Source of the DNA: CALGFH01 sp036003705
GTDB taxonomy: Bacteria; Actinomycetota; CALGFH01
Length of the DNA stretch: 23,296 bases
Direction of reading: 5' to 3'
NCBI GenBank assembly: GCA_036003705.1
Contig: DASYSE010000039.1
Location: 1-23,296, forward strand
Shown in pieces: positions 6,963 through 14,175 of the stretch. Within the stretch, counting starts at the first letter, position 1; each line of letters starts with the position of its first letter. The notes under the pieces were generated by a model. That model saw nothing but the letters and a program-made list of their open reading frames with translations, was not told the origin of the DNA and ran no database searches. The translations under genes were made by a program, and so were the position numbers.

Positions 6963-6991
6963 ATCGTAAAGACGCCGATATGAAAGGTCAA
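6963..6991 (-). promoter_or_regulatory. SigA-type promoter of the HU gene
   Basis: On the minus strand the -35 box TTGACC (6991-6986) and -10 box TACGAT (6968-6963) are separated by exactly 17 bp. The predicted start near 6956 gives a leader of about 68 nt. An inverted repeat AAGGT-CAACA-ACCTT (6984-6998) overlaps the -35 box, and a perfect palindrome GGGGAATTCCCC (6907-6918) lies in the leader just upstream of the ribosome-binding site. Both are candidate control sites. Confidence 0.75.
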
Positions 6992-7150
6992 CAACCTTCG
7001 ACCATCGTCAATCCGTTGCGGCACAACGGCATCATCGGCTCGCGCCCGGTGCAGGTGAAGTGATCTCCTTTGGTGGCAAGGGATTTACGCCGGCGACGCT
7101 AGAGCGTCTCGTCGGAAAGCTTGGCATTTGTCCAGGTCCGGCGCTGATCC

Positions 7151-7179
7151 TTGTCAGTGGGGCCGGCATATGAAATCCT
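7151..7179 (+). promoter_or_regulatory. Candidate promoter of the MarR-family gene
   Basis: TTGTCA (7151-7156), a 17-bp spacer and a weak -10 AATCCT (7174-7179). The predicted start near 7186 would place the TTGA-N5-TCAA repeat at 7190-7202 directly downstream, a good position for autorepression. The -10 is poor, so this is tentative. Confidence 0.35.
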
Positions 7180-7233
7180 GGCCGTAACGTTGAAGTGCTC
7201 AAGTATTCGGACAGCGGTGGCGGGGAGCTGGCG

Positions 7234-7689
7234 ATGACGGTGAAGGCTCGGGCCGGTGCGCCACCACGAAGCTCGCCGGTGGCCCGGGAGATCTGGGAGC
7301 TGCTCATCGAGCTGTCGATGTCGCGGATGCGCGAGCGCTTCCTGACAGCCATCACCGAGCTCGGCCTCTCCTACCCGCAGGCCCACGCCATCAAGGTGCT
7401 GCGCCCTGGACACCCGATCGCCATGCGGGAGCTGGCCGACGGGCTCCACTGCGACCCCTCCAACATCACCGGGATCGTCGACCGCCTCGGCGACCGGGGC
7501 CTGGTCGAGCGCGGTTCGGCCCCCGGCGACCGGCGCGTCAAGAACCTGATGCTGACCGAGGAGGGCACGGCCCTGCGAATGCGCTTGCTCGACCGCCTGT
7601 CCGAGCCGCCTCCGGGCCTGGACGAGCTCTCCGCCGACGAGCAGCGCCAGCTCCGCGATCTCCTGCGCCGCGCCCTGCTCGACCGCTAG
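7234..7689 (+). CDS. MarR-family winged-helix transcription regulator
   Basis: 151 residues. After a short basic N-terminus there is a dimerisation helix (REIWELLIELSMSRMRERF), then the winged helix-turn-helix: YPQAHAIKVLRPGHPIAMRELADGL, the recognition helix CDPSNITGIVDRLGDRGLVER, and the wing with the MarR-typical GDRRVKNLMLTEEG, followed by the second dimerisation helix. MarR proteins usually repress neighbouring genes and let go of DNA on binding small aromatic or oxidising molecules. ATG 7234 is preferred because GGGGAG lies 6 nt upstream; GTG 7195 is an in-frame alternative that would add 13 residues. Neighbours are HU (divergent) and methionyl-tRNA synthetase 43 bp downstream; neither tells what it controls. 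Confidence 0.9.
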   Translation: MTVKARAGAPPRSSPVAREIWELLIELSMSRMRERFLTAITELGLSYPQAHAIKVLRPGHPIAMRELADGLHCDPSNITGIVDRLGDRGLVERGSAPGDRRVKNLMLTEEGTALRMRLLDRLSEPPPGLDELSADEQRQLRDLLRRALLDR

Positions 7690-7732
7690 CGGCGCGCGCC
7701 AGTCCCGGTCGGTCCAACGAGAGGACCAACCC

Positions 7733-9328
7733 ATGGACGTCCTGATCGGTGTCGCCTGGCCGTATGCTTCCGGGCCGCGCCACCTCGGCCACCTGGCCGG
7801 AGCCTACCTGCCCGCCGACGTCGCCGCCCGCCACCACCGGCTGGCCGGCGACCGGGTCCTGCTGGTGTCCGGGTCCGACCAGCACGGCACCCCCATCACG
7901 GTCGCCGCCGAGCGGGCCGGCCTGTCACCGAAGGCCCTCGCCGACCGCGAGCACGAGCGCATCGCGGCGACCTTCGCCCGCGTCGGCATCTCCTTCGATC
8001 ACTACACCAGGACCGCGACCCCGTCGCACCGGGCGGTGGTGCAGGACCTGTTCTCGCGCCTGTACGAGCGCGGGCTGGTCCTGGAGGCCACCCAGCCGGC
8101 CGCCTGGTGCGGGCGCGAGCGTCGCTCCCTGCCCGACCGCTATGTCGAAGGAACCTGCCCGTCCTGCGGCGCGCCCGGAGCCCGTGGCGACCAGTGCGAC
8201 ACCTGCAGCCGGACCCTCGACCCGGACGAGCTGGGTTCGCCGCGCTGCCGCCGTTGCGGCGGACGGGCCGAGCTGCGCCCCCTGCGCCAGCTCTTCCTCT
8301 GCCTCGACCGCCTGCAGCCGGCGGTCGAGCGGTATGTCGGCGCCCGCGAGGCAGGCTGGCGGCCATTCGTCGCCGCCGAGGCCCGCGGCTGGCTCCGGGC
8401 GGGCCTGCGCCCCCGGGCGATCACCCGTGACCTGGACTGGGGCGTGCCCGTGCCGCTGGCAGGCTGGGACGACCGCCGCCTGTACGTGTGGTTCGACGCG
8501 GTCATCGGCTACCTGTCGGCGTCGGTGGAGTGGGCCCGGCTCCACGGCGACCCGGACGCCTGGCGGCGCTGGTGGCAGGGGCCGGCCGCCCGCCACCGCT
8601 ACTTCGTCGGCAAGGACAACATCTGGTTCCACACCGTGTGGTGGCCGGCCATCCTGCTCGGGTCCGGCCAGGGTCTGCACCCGCCCGACGAGGTGGTCGC
8701 CAACCACCACCTCACCCTCGCCGGCGGCAAGCTGTCGGCCAGCCGCGGCCACGGCCCGTCGATCGACCAGAGCATCGATCGCGTCGGCGTGGACCCGCTG
8801 CGCCACGCCCTGTGCGCGCTCGGCCCCGAGACCGACGACACGGAGCTGGCCTGGGCCAAGGTCGAGGAGCTCACCGCCACCGGGCTGCTGGGCGCGATCG
8901 CCGGCCCACCCCACCGGGTGGCCACCCTGCTGTGGCGCCGCTTCGGCGGCCGGGTCGACCCGGCCGCGTGGGCGGCGGCCGAGCCCGAGCGGGCCCAGGC
9001 CGCCGCCGCGCTGGCCGAGGTCGGCACCGCCATCGCCGGCGCCGAGCTGCGCCGTGCCCTCCAGGTGGTGCACGGGCTTGGTCGCACGGTCAACCGCCGC
9101 CTCGCCGCCACCGAGCCCTGGCGGCTCCCCGACCCGGTCGCCCACCGGGAGCTGACCCGTCTGGTGCCGTTCCTGGACGCCATCGGGGTGGCGGCCTGGC
9201 CGTTCGTCCCCGACACCGCGGGACGGGTCCGCGCCCTCCTCGGCCGCCCCCCGACCCCGACCCGGTGGGCCCTCGACGGTGGGATCCCGCCGGCGGCCGC
9301 GGGACCGCCGATCAGGCCCTTGCCGTAA
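7733..9328 (+). CDS. metG: Methionyl-tRNA synthetase with altered KMSKS and zinc motifs
   Basis: 531 residues, the size of a core synthetase without the C-terminal EMAP-like tRNA-binding domain. The enzyme charges tRNA-Met in the cytoplasm. Residues 5-20 contain VAWPYASGPRHLGH, with the HIGH motif as HLGH. The CP insertion has cysteines at C126, C142, C145, C155, C158, C172 and C175, a two-knuckle zinc pattern in which the partner of C126 is replaced (CGRE for CxxC). YVWFDAVIGYLSA and FVGKDNIWFH are typical of the active site. The second ATP loop reads KLSAS (K333-S337) for KMSKS, so the second lysine is alanine. NRRLAATEPWRL lies in the anticodon-binding helices. ATG 7733 has GAGAGGA upstream. 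Whether this is the only copy in the genome cannot be seen here. Confidence 0.93.
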   Translation: MDVLIGVAWPYASGPRHLGHLAGAYLPADVAARHHRLAGDRVLLVSGSDQHGTPITVAAERAGLSPKALADREHERIAATFARVGISFDHYTRTATPSHRAVVQDLFSRLYERGLVLEATQPAAWCGRERRSLPDRYVEGTCPSCGAPGARGDQCDTCSRTLDPDELGSPRCRRCGGRAELRPLRQLFLCLDRLQPAVERYVGAREAGWRPFVAAEARGWLRAGLRPRAITRDLDWGVPVPLAGWDDRRLYVWFDAVIGYLSASVEWARLHGDPDAWRRWWQGPAARHRYFVGKDNIWFHTVWWPAILLGSGQGLHPPDEVVANHHLTLAGGKLSASRGHGPSIDQSIDRVGVDPLRHALCALGPETDDTELAWAKVEELTATGLLGAIAGPPHRVATLLWRRFGGRVDPAAWAAAEPERAQAAAALAEVGTAIAGAELRRALQVVHGLGRTVNRRLAATEPWRLPDPVAHRELTRLVPFLDAIGVAAWPFVPDTAGRVRALLGRPPTPTRWALDGGIPPAAAGPPIRPLP

Positions 9329-9465
9329 CCCCAGATCCAGGAGGGCGAGCTCCGACTCCACCCGCCGCCATGCATGCGCGCCGGCGAGCAGGACGGCGGG
9401 TGCGCCGGGCGGGTGGGAGCTCGTCGACGGCGACCCAGGTGTGCTCCTCCCCCACCGGCCTCCCC

Positions 9466-9494
9466 TTGTCAGCCGCAGCCTCGGCCCCCACGAT
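9466..9494 (+). promoter_or_regulatory. Candidate promoter of the cyclic-nucleotide-binding/cyclase pair
   Basis: TTGTCA (9466-9471), a 17-bp spacer and CACGAT (9489-9494, an ANNNT-type -10). The predicted start near 9501 gives a leader of about 59 nt. The rest of the 231-bp gap after metG (9329-9559) shows no gene that I can support. Confidence 0.4.
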
Positions 9495-9544
9495 CGTAAC
9501 CCCTGGCGTGGAGGCCACGGCTCCGGGGACAATGCCGCCGCTAC

Positions 9545-9552
9545 GGAAGGAG
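9545..9552 (+). promoter_or_regulatory. Ribosome-binding site for a TTG start
   Basis: GGAAGGAG lies 7 nt before the TTG at 9560 and decides the start of the cyclic-nucleotide-binding gene; no ATG or GTG in the same frame is close. Confidence 0.75.
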
Positions 9553-9559
9553 CTCCGCG

Positions 9560-10549
9560 TTGCGTATCGAGTCGTCGGTCACCTCGCTCTCGTGGATCCC
9601 GCTCGGGGCGATGGAAGGCGCCGGGACCGAGCTGGCGTTCCGCCTCGGCATCGCCCATTACGACCCGCCGCCGCCGGACGTGCTGGAAAGTCTGGAGGCG
9701 CTCAAGGCGGCCGACCGCTTCCGGTTCGCCAACGAGCTGCGGGCCTGGATCGAGGTCGAGGACGGCCGCATCGTCGGCCACGGCCACGCCGGCGGCGGCC
9801 ACATCGGCAGCACCACCCTGCGCCTGGGCTCCCGCGACCTGACCTTCGCCGCCATGGCGTTCCCGGACCTGCGCCCGCGCCCCGAGCTCGGCCGCGGCTG
9901 GGCCCGGTTCGTGCAGTCGGCCGGCGGCCGCACCGGCGCACCGGCGCCGCGGCGCATCCGCCGGCCACCGTTCGTCCAGCTGGTCGCCCCGGCCGCCTGG
10001 TCGACGCTGGCCCTCACCATCCACGCCGACGGACGGGCCACCTACGAGGTCGTCGGGGCAAGCCCGTTCCCCCGGCACTGGATCTACGACCACGCCGGCA
10101 AGCTGGTCGCCAAGACCGGCCGGATCGACTTCGACCGCTGGTTCCGGGAGACCGAGCTGCAGCGCACCCCGTGGGGTGACGAGGACGCGCCGGCCCTGGT
10201 CGTGGCCGCAGAGAGCGCCCTGGAGCGGCGGCTGTCGGTGGCCATCATCGACGGCAACCCCGTGTTCCGGCGGCTGGAGGCGGGGCAGACCCTGGTCGCG
10301 CAGGGCGATGTCGGCAGCGACGTCTACCTCCTGTTCGACGGCGTGCTCATGGTCGAGATCGACGGCAGCCCGGTGACCGAGCTCGGGCCGGGGGCCGTCG
10401 TCGGTGAGATGGCGCTGCTGGAGGGGGGAAGACGCACGGCGACCCTGCGCGCGGTGACGCCCTGCCGGATCGCGGTGGTCGCCGGCCACCAGCTCGACAG
10501 GGACGCGCTCGCGGAGGTGGCACGCGGCCGCCGCGAGCCGGACGGCTAG
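9560..10549 (+). CDS. Protein with unassigned N-terminal domain and C-terminal cyclic-nucleotide-binding domain
   Basis: 329 residues, TTG start. Residues of about 235-325 are a cyclic-nucleotide-binding domain: VFRRLEAGQTLVAQGDVGSDVYLLFDG, then the phosphate-binding cassette GEMALLEGGRRTATLRA, with the ribose-binding glutamate E283 and phosphate-binding arginine R292 both kept, so binding of cAMP or cGMP is plausible. Residues 1 to about 225 form a conserved-looking domain without a name known to me (WIPLGAMEGAGTELAFRLG; HIGSTTLRLGSRDLTFAAMA; GGASPFPRHW-like region near 170; several Trp and His). There is no helix-turn-helix, so it is not a Crp-type regulator, and there is no kinase or membrane segment. 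The cyclase gene starts 2 bp after its stop. An effector fed by that cyclase is the natural inference. Confidence 0.82.
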   Translation: MRIESSVTSLSWIPLGAMEGAGTELAFRLGIAHYDPPPPDVLESLEALKAADRFRFANELRAWIEVEDGRIVGHGHAGGGHIGSTTLRLGSRDLTFAAMAFPDLRPRPELGRGWARFVQSAGGRTGAPAPRRIRRPPFVQLVAPAAWSTLALTIHADGRATYEVVGASPFPRHWIYDHAGKLVAKTGRIDFDRWFRETELQRTPWGDEDAPALVVAAESALERRLSVAIIDGNPVFRRLEAGQTLVAQGDVGSDVYLLFDGVLMVEIDGSPVTELGPGAVVGEMALLEGGRRTATLRAVTPCRIAVVAGHQLDRDALAEVARGRREPDG

Positions 10550-10551
10550 CC

Positions 10552-12699
10552 GTGGCCGCGGCCGTCCCCCGGCGGGCGTCGCTGCGTGTCGCCGTCTGGA
10601 CCTTCCACCTGGTCCTGCCAGTACTCGGGCTGTGGCTGCTGATCGCCCAGCCCCATTTCGACGTCACCTGGGAGCATCACGCCGGCCACTTCGGGCTGGT
10701 GGTGGCCGTGGCCGCCGTCAACGTCGCCCTGGGCGTGCGCATGAGCGAGGTGGCACGGCGGCGGGCCGACGCCCGCCTGTTCCTGGTGTCGCTGGTGTTC
10801 CTGTCCAGCGCCGGCTTCCTGCTCCTGCACGCCCTTGCCACACCCCAGGTCCTGCTCACCGGGCGCAACGCCGGGTTCGCCATCGCCACCCCGGTCGGCC
10901 TGCTGCTGGCGGCCGTGTTCGCCGCCGTGTCGGCCATCGAGCTGACCCCGGAGCGGGCCGAGGCCGTGCTCCGCCGCCAGGCCCTGCTGCGGGGCGGGCT
11001 GGCGCTGGTGATGATCGGCTGGGCGGTCGTCTCCCTGCTCGGGCTGCCCCCGCTGGACGCCCCCCTGGCCGAAGAGGCCAGCCGAGGACCGCTGACGGCC
11101 ATGGCCGCGGCAGGGGTCGCCCTGTACGTGCTCGCCGCCGCCCGCTACTGGCGGCTGCACCGGCGCCGGCCATCGGTCGTGCTGATCGCCATCCTCACCG
11201 CCTTCGCCCTGCTCGCCGAGGCCATGGTCGCGGTCGTCGTGGCCCGCAACTGGCACGCCTCCTGGTGGGAATGGCATCTGCTGATGGCCTTCGCCTTCGC
11301 CTTCGTCTACTACAGCGTCCACGTCCAGTACGCCCGCGAGGGCTCCTGGTCGAGCCTGTTCCACGGCATCTACCTGCAGGAGACCATCGGGGAGATCCGC
11401 CGCGAGCACGCCGCCGCCCTCGAGGCGCTGGTGGAGGCCATCCAGCGGCCGGCGGGGGACGGCGGCACCCGGCCCATCGGCCGGGTGGTGGCCGACCTGG
11501 CCGACCGCTTCGACCTGACCGAAGGGCAGGCCCAGGTGCTCGAGCAGGCCGCCCAGGCCCTGGTGGCCGAGCGCGAGCAGATCCAGCGCCTGCGCGGCCT
11601 GGTCGCGGTCGGCGCCGAGGCGCGGGTGATCGTCGACGAGCGCCGGCTGCTGGAGCGCGGGGTCGAGCTGACCGGCGAGGCCCTGCGGCCCGACGCGCTC
11701 CGGGTCGGCCTGGTCGAGGGCGAGCAGCTCGTCTTCCCGGCGTCGATGCGGGCCGGGAGCTGGCCGGAGCGGCCGTCCAACGATGGCGACCCGGCCGCGG
11801 CCTCGCTGCGCTCGCTGGAGCCGGTCGAGGAGCCGGACGGCACCGGCGGCCGGCTGGTCCTGCCGCTGACCGTCAAGGACCGCCCGGCCGGGGTCCTGGA
11901 GGTGCGCCGGGCCGAGGGCGGCTTCGCCGAACGGGACCGGTGGCTGCTGCGGGCGCTGGCCAGCCAGCTGTCCATCGGGCTGGAGAACGCCCGCCTGTAC
12001 CGGCAGCTCGACGGGCTGTTCCGCCAGTACATGTCGCCCGACGTCGCCACCGCCCTGCTCGCCGACCCGACCCAGGCCGCCCTTGGCGGCGACCTGGCCG
12101 AGGTCACGGTGCTGTTCGCCGACCTGCGCGGGTTCACGCCGTTCTCCGAGAAGACCTCCCCCGACCGAGTGGTGGCCATGCTCAACCAGTACTTCGGACA
12201 GGCCGTCCCGGTGCTGCTGGCCAATGGGGGCACGGTGGTCCAGTTCGTCGGCGACGCGGTCATGGCCCTGTTCAACGCGCCGGCCCGCCAGCCCGACCAT
12301 GCCCTGCGCGCGGCCAGGGCCGCCCTTGGCATGCAGGAGGTGATCGAGGCGCTGGCCGAGCGCGAGCCGGACTGGCCTCGCTTCCGGGTCGGGGTCAACA
12401 CCGGCCCGGCCCTGATCGGCAACATCGGCAGCGACGAGTTCCGCAACTTCACCGCCATCGGCGACACCGTCAACCTGGCCGCCCGCCTGGAGCAGGAGGT
12501 GGCCGAGGCCGGCCAGGTGGTGCTCGGCCCGGCCACCCACACCGCCATCGCCGACCTGGCGGTAGCCCGGCGCCTCGAACCGATCGAGATCAAGGGCAAG
12601 CGCCACCCGGTCGCCCCCTGGGTCCTGGAGAGGCTCAGGGACGACCCATCGGCGGGGGCCGCCGGGACCAGCCCGGAGGTCGAGCGCCGCAAGCCTTGA
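10552..12699 (+). CDS. Membrane-anchored GAF/class III nucleotidyl cyclase
   Basis: 715 residues, GTG start 2 bp after the preceding stop. Residues of about 12-260 contain some eight hydrophobic helices (e.g. FHLVLPVLGLWLLI, LVVAVAAVNVALGV, LIAILTAFALLAEAMVAVVV). A helical linker rich in Glu/Ala/Gln follows (about 285-355), then a GAF-like domain (about 355-480, ending LENARLYRQL) and a class III cyclase domain (about 515-700). Metal-binding aspartates are D524 (VLFADLRGFT) and D568 (QFVGDAVMAL). The transition-state residues N641 and R645 are in GDTVNLAARLE. At the base-recognition positions, glutamine (Q564) stands where adenylate cyclases usually have lysine, and threonine (T634) where they have Asp or Thr. 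It should turn ATP (or GTP) into a cyclic nucleotide at the membrane; substrate preference is uncertain. Confidence 0.88.
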   Translation: MAAAVPRRASLRVAVWTFHLVLPVLGLWLLIAQPHFDVTWEHHAGHFGLVVAVAAVNVALGVRMSEVARRRADARLFLVSLVFLSSAGFLLLHALATPQVLLTGRNAGFAIATPVGLLLAAVFAAVSAIELTPERAEAVLRRQALLRGGLALVMIGWAVVSLLGLPPLDAPLAEEASRGPLTAMAAAGVALYVLAAARYWRLHRRRPSVVLIAILTAFALLAEAMVAVVVARNWHASWWEWHLLMAFAFAFVYYSVHVQYAREGSWSSLFHGIYLQETIGEIRREHAAALEALVEAIQRPAGDGGTRPIGRVVADLADRFDLTEGQAQVLEQAAQALVAEREQIQRLRGLVAVGAEARVIVDERRLLERGVELTGEALRPDALRVGLVEGEQLVFPASMRAGSWPERPSNDGDPAAASLRSLEPVEEPDGTGGRLVLPLTVKDRPAGVLEVRRAEGGFAERDRWLLRALASQLSIGLENARLYRQLDGLFRQYMSPDVATALLADPTQAALGGDLAEVTVLFADLRGFTPFSEKTSPDRVVAMLNQYFGQAVPVLLANGGTVVQFVGDAVMALFNAPARQPDHALRAARAALGMQEVIEALAEREPDWPRFRVGVNTGPALIGNIGSDEFRNFTAIGDTVNLAARLEQEVAEAGQVVLGPATHTAIADLAVARRLEPIEIKGKRHPVAPWVLERLRDDPSAGAAGTSPEVERRKP

Positions 12700-12702
12700 C
12701 CG

Positions 12703-12724
12703 GCGCAGGGTCTCGACCCCGCGC
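12703..12724 (+). terminator. Imperfect hairpin just after the cyclase gene
   Basis: GCGC-A-GGGTC, loop TC, GACCC-C-GCGC: a stem of about ten positions with a single A/C mismatch, beginning 3 bp after the cyclase stop. No T-tract follows. It would separate the cyclase message from the importer operon, whose ribosome-binding site is 127 bp further on. Confidence 0.45.
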
Positions 12725-12861
12725 TCCCCCGGCTGGCCGAACCAGCAGAGCAGCTCCTCCAGGACTCGTCGACGCGCGCCTGGGGCTGCGGCAGGCCGCC
12801 GGGGGAGCTATCGTGCCACCTGACTGACCGGTAGTCGAGCCCACCTGCAGTGGAGGGTCCC

Positions 12862-14043
12862 ATGCGTGGCCTCCCCCGTCGTGTCGTGATCACCGCCGCC
12901 GCCGGCCTCGCCCTGGCCCTGGTCGCGGGCTGCGGGTCGAGCCTGGAGGAGCAGCAGCAGGGCACCGGGAACGGCCCGGTCAAGGTGGGGCTGCTGGTGC
13001 CCAAGTCCGGCGTGTACGCGCCGCTGGGCAGGGACATGGAGAACGGCTTCCGGATGTACCTGGACGCCTCGGGCGGCAAGCTCGGCGGGCGGACGGTCGA
13101 GATGGTGGTGGCCGACGAGGGCGGCGGGCCGGAGACGGGCGTGCCCGCGGCCCAGAAGCTGGTCCAGCAGGACAGGGTCACCACCCTGGTCGGCATCGTG
13201 AACTCGGCGGTGGCGCTGGGCGTGCGCGACCTGGTCACCGACGCCAGGATCCCGCTGATCGTGGCCAACGCCGGGGCCAACGCCATCACAGGCGAGCAGC
13301 GCTCCGACTACGTGTGGCGGACCTCGTTCGCCAACGGCGAGGTCGCCGCCGCCCTCGGCGCGTACGTGGCCGGCCAGGTCAAGGGCGGCAAGGTGTTCAT
13401 GGCCGCCCCCGACTACACCGCCGGCAAGGAGGCCACGGCCGGCTTCCAGGAGGCGTTCGAGGCCGCCGGCGGCTCGGTGGCCGGCACCGAGCTCACCCCC
13501 TTCGGCACGACCACCAACTTCCAGCCCTACCTGGCCCGGATCCAGCGGTCGGGGGCCAAGGCGGTGTACTGCTTCTATGCCGGTGCCGAGGCGGTCGCCT
13601 TCGTCAAGCAGTACCAGCAGTTCGGCCTTGCATCCAAGATCCCGCTCTACTGCAGCGGGTTCGTCACCGAGGGTGGCGTGCTCAAGGCCCAGGGCGACGC
13701 CGCCCTCGGCATCCAGGGCTCGCTGCACTACTCCGACCAGCTCGACAACCCCACCAACCAGAGGTTCGTCGCCGACTACACCTCCAAGTACGGCGACGGC
13801 CCGACGGTGTACGCGGTGCAGGCCTACGACGCGGCCGCCGTGCTCGACCAGGCGCTGGCCAAGGGCACCGGGGGCGATGCCATCGTCGAAGGCCTCAAAG
13901 GCATCGGGGAGATCGACAGCCCGCGTGGTCCCTGGCGCTTCGACGACGGCCACGGGCCCGACCAGATCTACTACCTGCGCACCACCGAGGAGCAGGGGGG
14001 CAGGATCGTCAACGCCGTGGTGCGGCCGCTCACCGGTTCCTGA
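12862..14043 (+). CDS. ABC importer substrate-binding lipoprotein, branched-chain amino acid type (LivJ-like)
   Basis: 393 residues. A basic N-terminus (MRGLPRR), a hydrophobic stretch and the lipobox LVAGC with C24 mark a lipoprotein held on the outer face of the membrane. The mature part is a type I periplasmic-binding fold (VKVGLLVPKSGVYAPLGRDMENGF; VGIVNSAVALGVRDLV; NAGANAITGEQRSDYVWRT; KVFMAAPDYTAGKEATAGF; FGTTTNFQPYLARIQ). Members of this group bind leucine/isoleucine/valine but also amides, urea or aromatic acids, so the ligand is not settled. ATG 12862 has GGAGG 5 nt upstream; GTG 12850 would spoil both. A TATCGT box at 12809-12814 could be its -10. It heads the five-gene importer operon. 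Confidence 0.92.
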   Translation: MRGLPRRVVITAAAGLALALVAGCGSSLEEQQQGTGNGPVKVGLLVPKSGVYAPLGRDMENGFRMYLDASGGKLGGRTVEMVVADEGGGPETGVPAAQKLVQQDRVTTLVGIVNSAVALGVRDLVTDARIPLIVANAGANAITGEQRSDYVWRTSFANGEVAAALGAYVAGQVKGGKVFMAAPDYTAGKEATAGFQEAFEAAGGSVAGTELTPFGTTTNFQPYLARIQRSGAKAVYCFYAGAEAVAFVKQYQQFGLASKIPLYCSGFVTEGGVLKAQGDAALGIQGSLHYSDQLDNPTNQRFVADYTSKYGDGPTVYAVQAYDAAAVLDQALAKGTGGDAIVEGLKGIGEIDSPRGPWRFDDGHGPDQIYYLRTTEEQGGRIVNAVVRPLTGS

Positions 14044-14046
14044 CCC

Positions 14047-14175
14047 GTGCCGGCCTGGCGAGAGCTCCAGTCAAGTATCCGGGCGTACGGCATGTACGTG
14101 GCCGCTGTGGGCGACGCGCAGGCCTCCACGCCGGCACGGATGGCTTCGGCGCGGCATGCGGCGCCGGTTACATGA
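14047..14175 (+). CDS. Possible 42-residue leader peptide between livJ-like and livH-like genes
   Basis: A GTG 3 bp after the binding-protein stop opens a frame of 42 codons whose TGA overlaps the ATG of the permease gene (ATGA at 14172-14175). The permease has no ribosome-binding site of its own, so passage of ribosomes through this frame would explain its translation. Against a real gene: I count 33 of 42 codons ending in G or C, lower than I would expect of neighbouring genes, there is no clear ribosome-binding site beyond coupling to the upstream stop, and the peptide resembles nothing known to me. Short inverted repeats also lie here (CGTAC-N5-GTACG at 14084-14098; CGGCGC-N8-GCGCCG at 14147-14166). 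Confidence 0.25.
   Translation: MPAWRELQSSIRAYGMYVAAVGDAQASTPARMASARHAAPVT

Larger units (their letters stand above)
6889..7233. other. Intergenic region between divergent HU and MarR genes
   Basis: 345 bp without a supported gene and visibly less GC-rich than its surroundings. It holds the HU leader and promoter (6889-6998) and a weaker candidate promoter for the MarR gene (7151-7179). A short inverted repeat TTGA-AGTGC-TCAA (7190-7202) is a possible operator for the MarR protein. In 7000-7150 I see nothing that I can name. Confidence 0.6.

Noticed and set aside
9312..9518. 68-codon minus-strand frame in the gap after metG, containing EEHTWVAVDELPP
   Set aside because: The first part looks mildly protein-like but it soon becomes Arg-rich and overlaps metG. 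No ribosome-binding site and no homology known to me; at most a gene fossil.
7925..10489. 854-codon minus-strand frame across metG and the cyclic-nucleotide-binding gene
   Set aside because: It is an antisense frame kept open by high GC in third positions. Its composition (Gly/Arg/Pro/Val-rich, no domains) is not protein-like.
10546..12606. 686-codon minus-strand frame opposite the cyclase
   Set aside because: Shadow of a certain cyclase gene with all catalytic motifs on the plus strand.
12700..12834. 44 stop-free codons in frame after the cyclase TGA, suggesting read-through
   Set aside because: Such a stretch is expected by chance at this GC content, and a hairpin starts 3 bp after the stop. 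No readthrough or selenocysteine signal seen.
14050..14100. Repeated short GTAC-containing inverted repeats as a possible tRNA or riboswitch
   Set aside because: No cloverleaf, no T-loop GTTCGA sequence and no known riboswitch core could be found.
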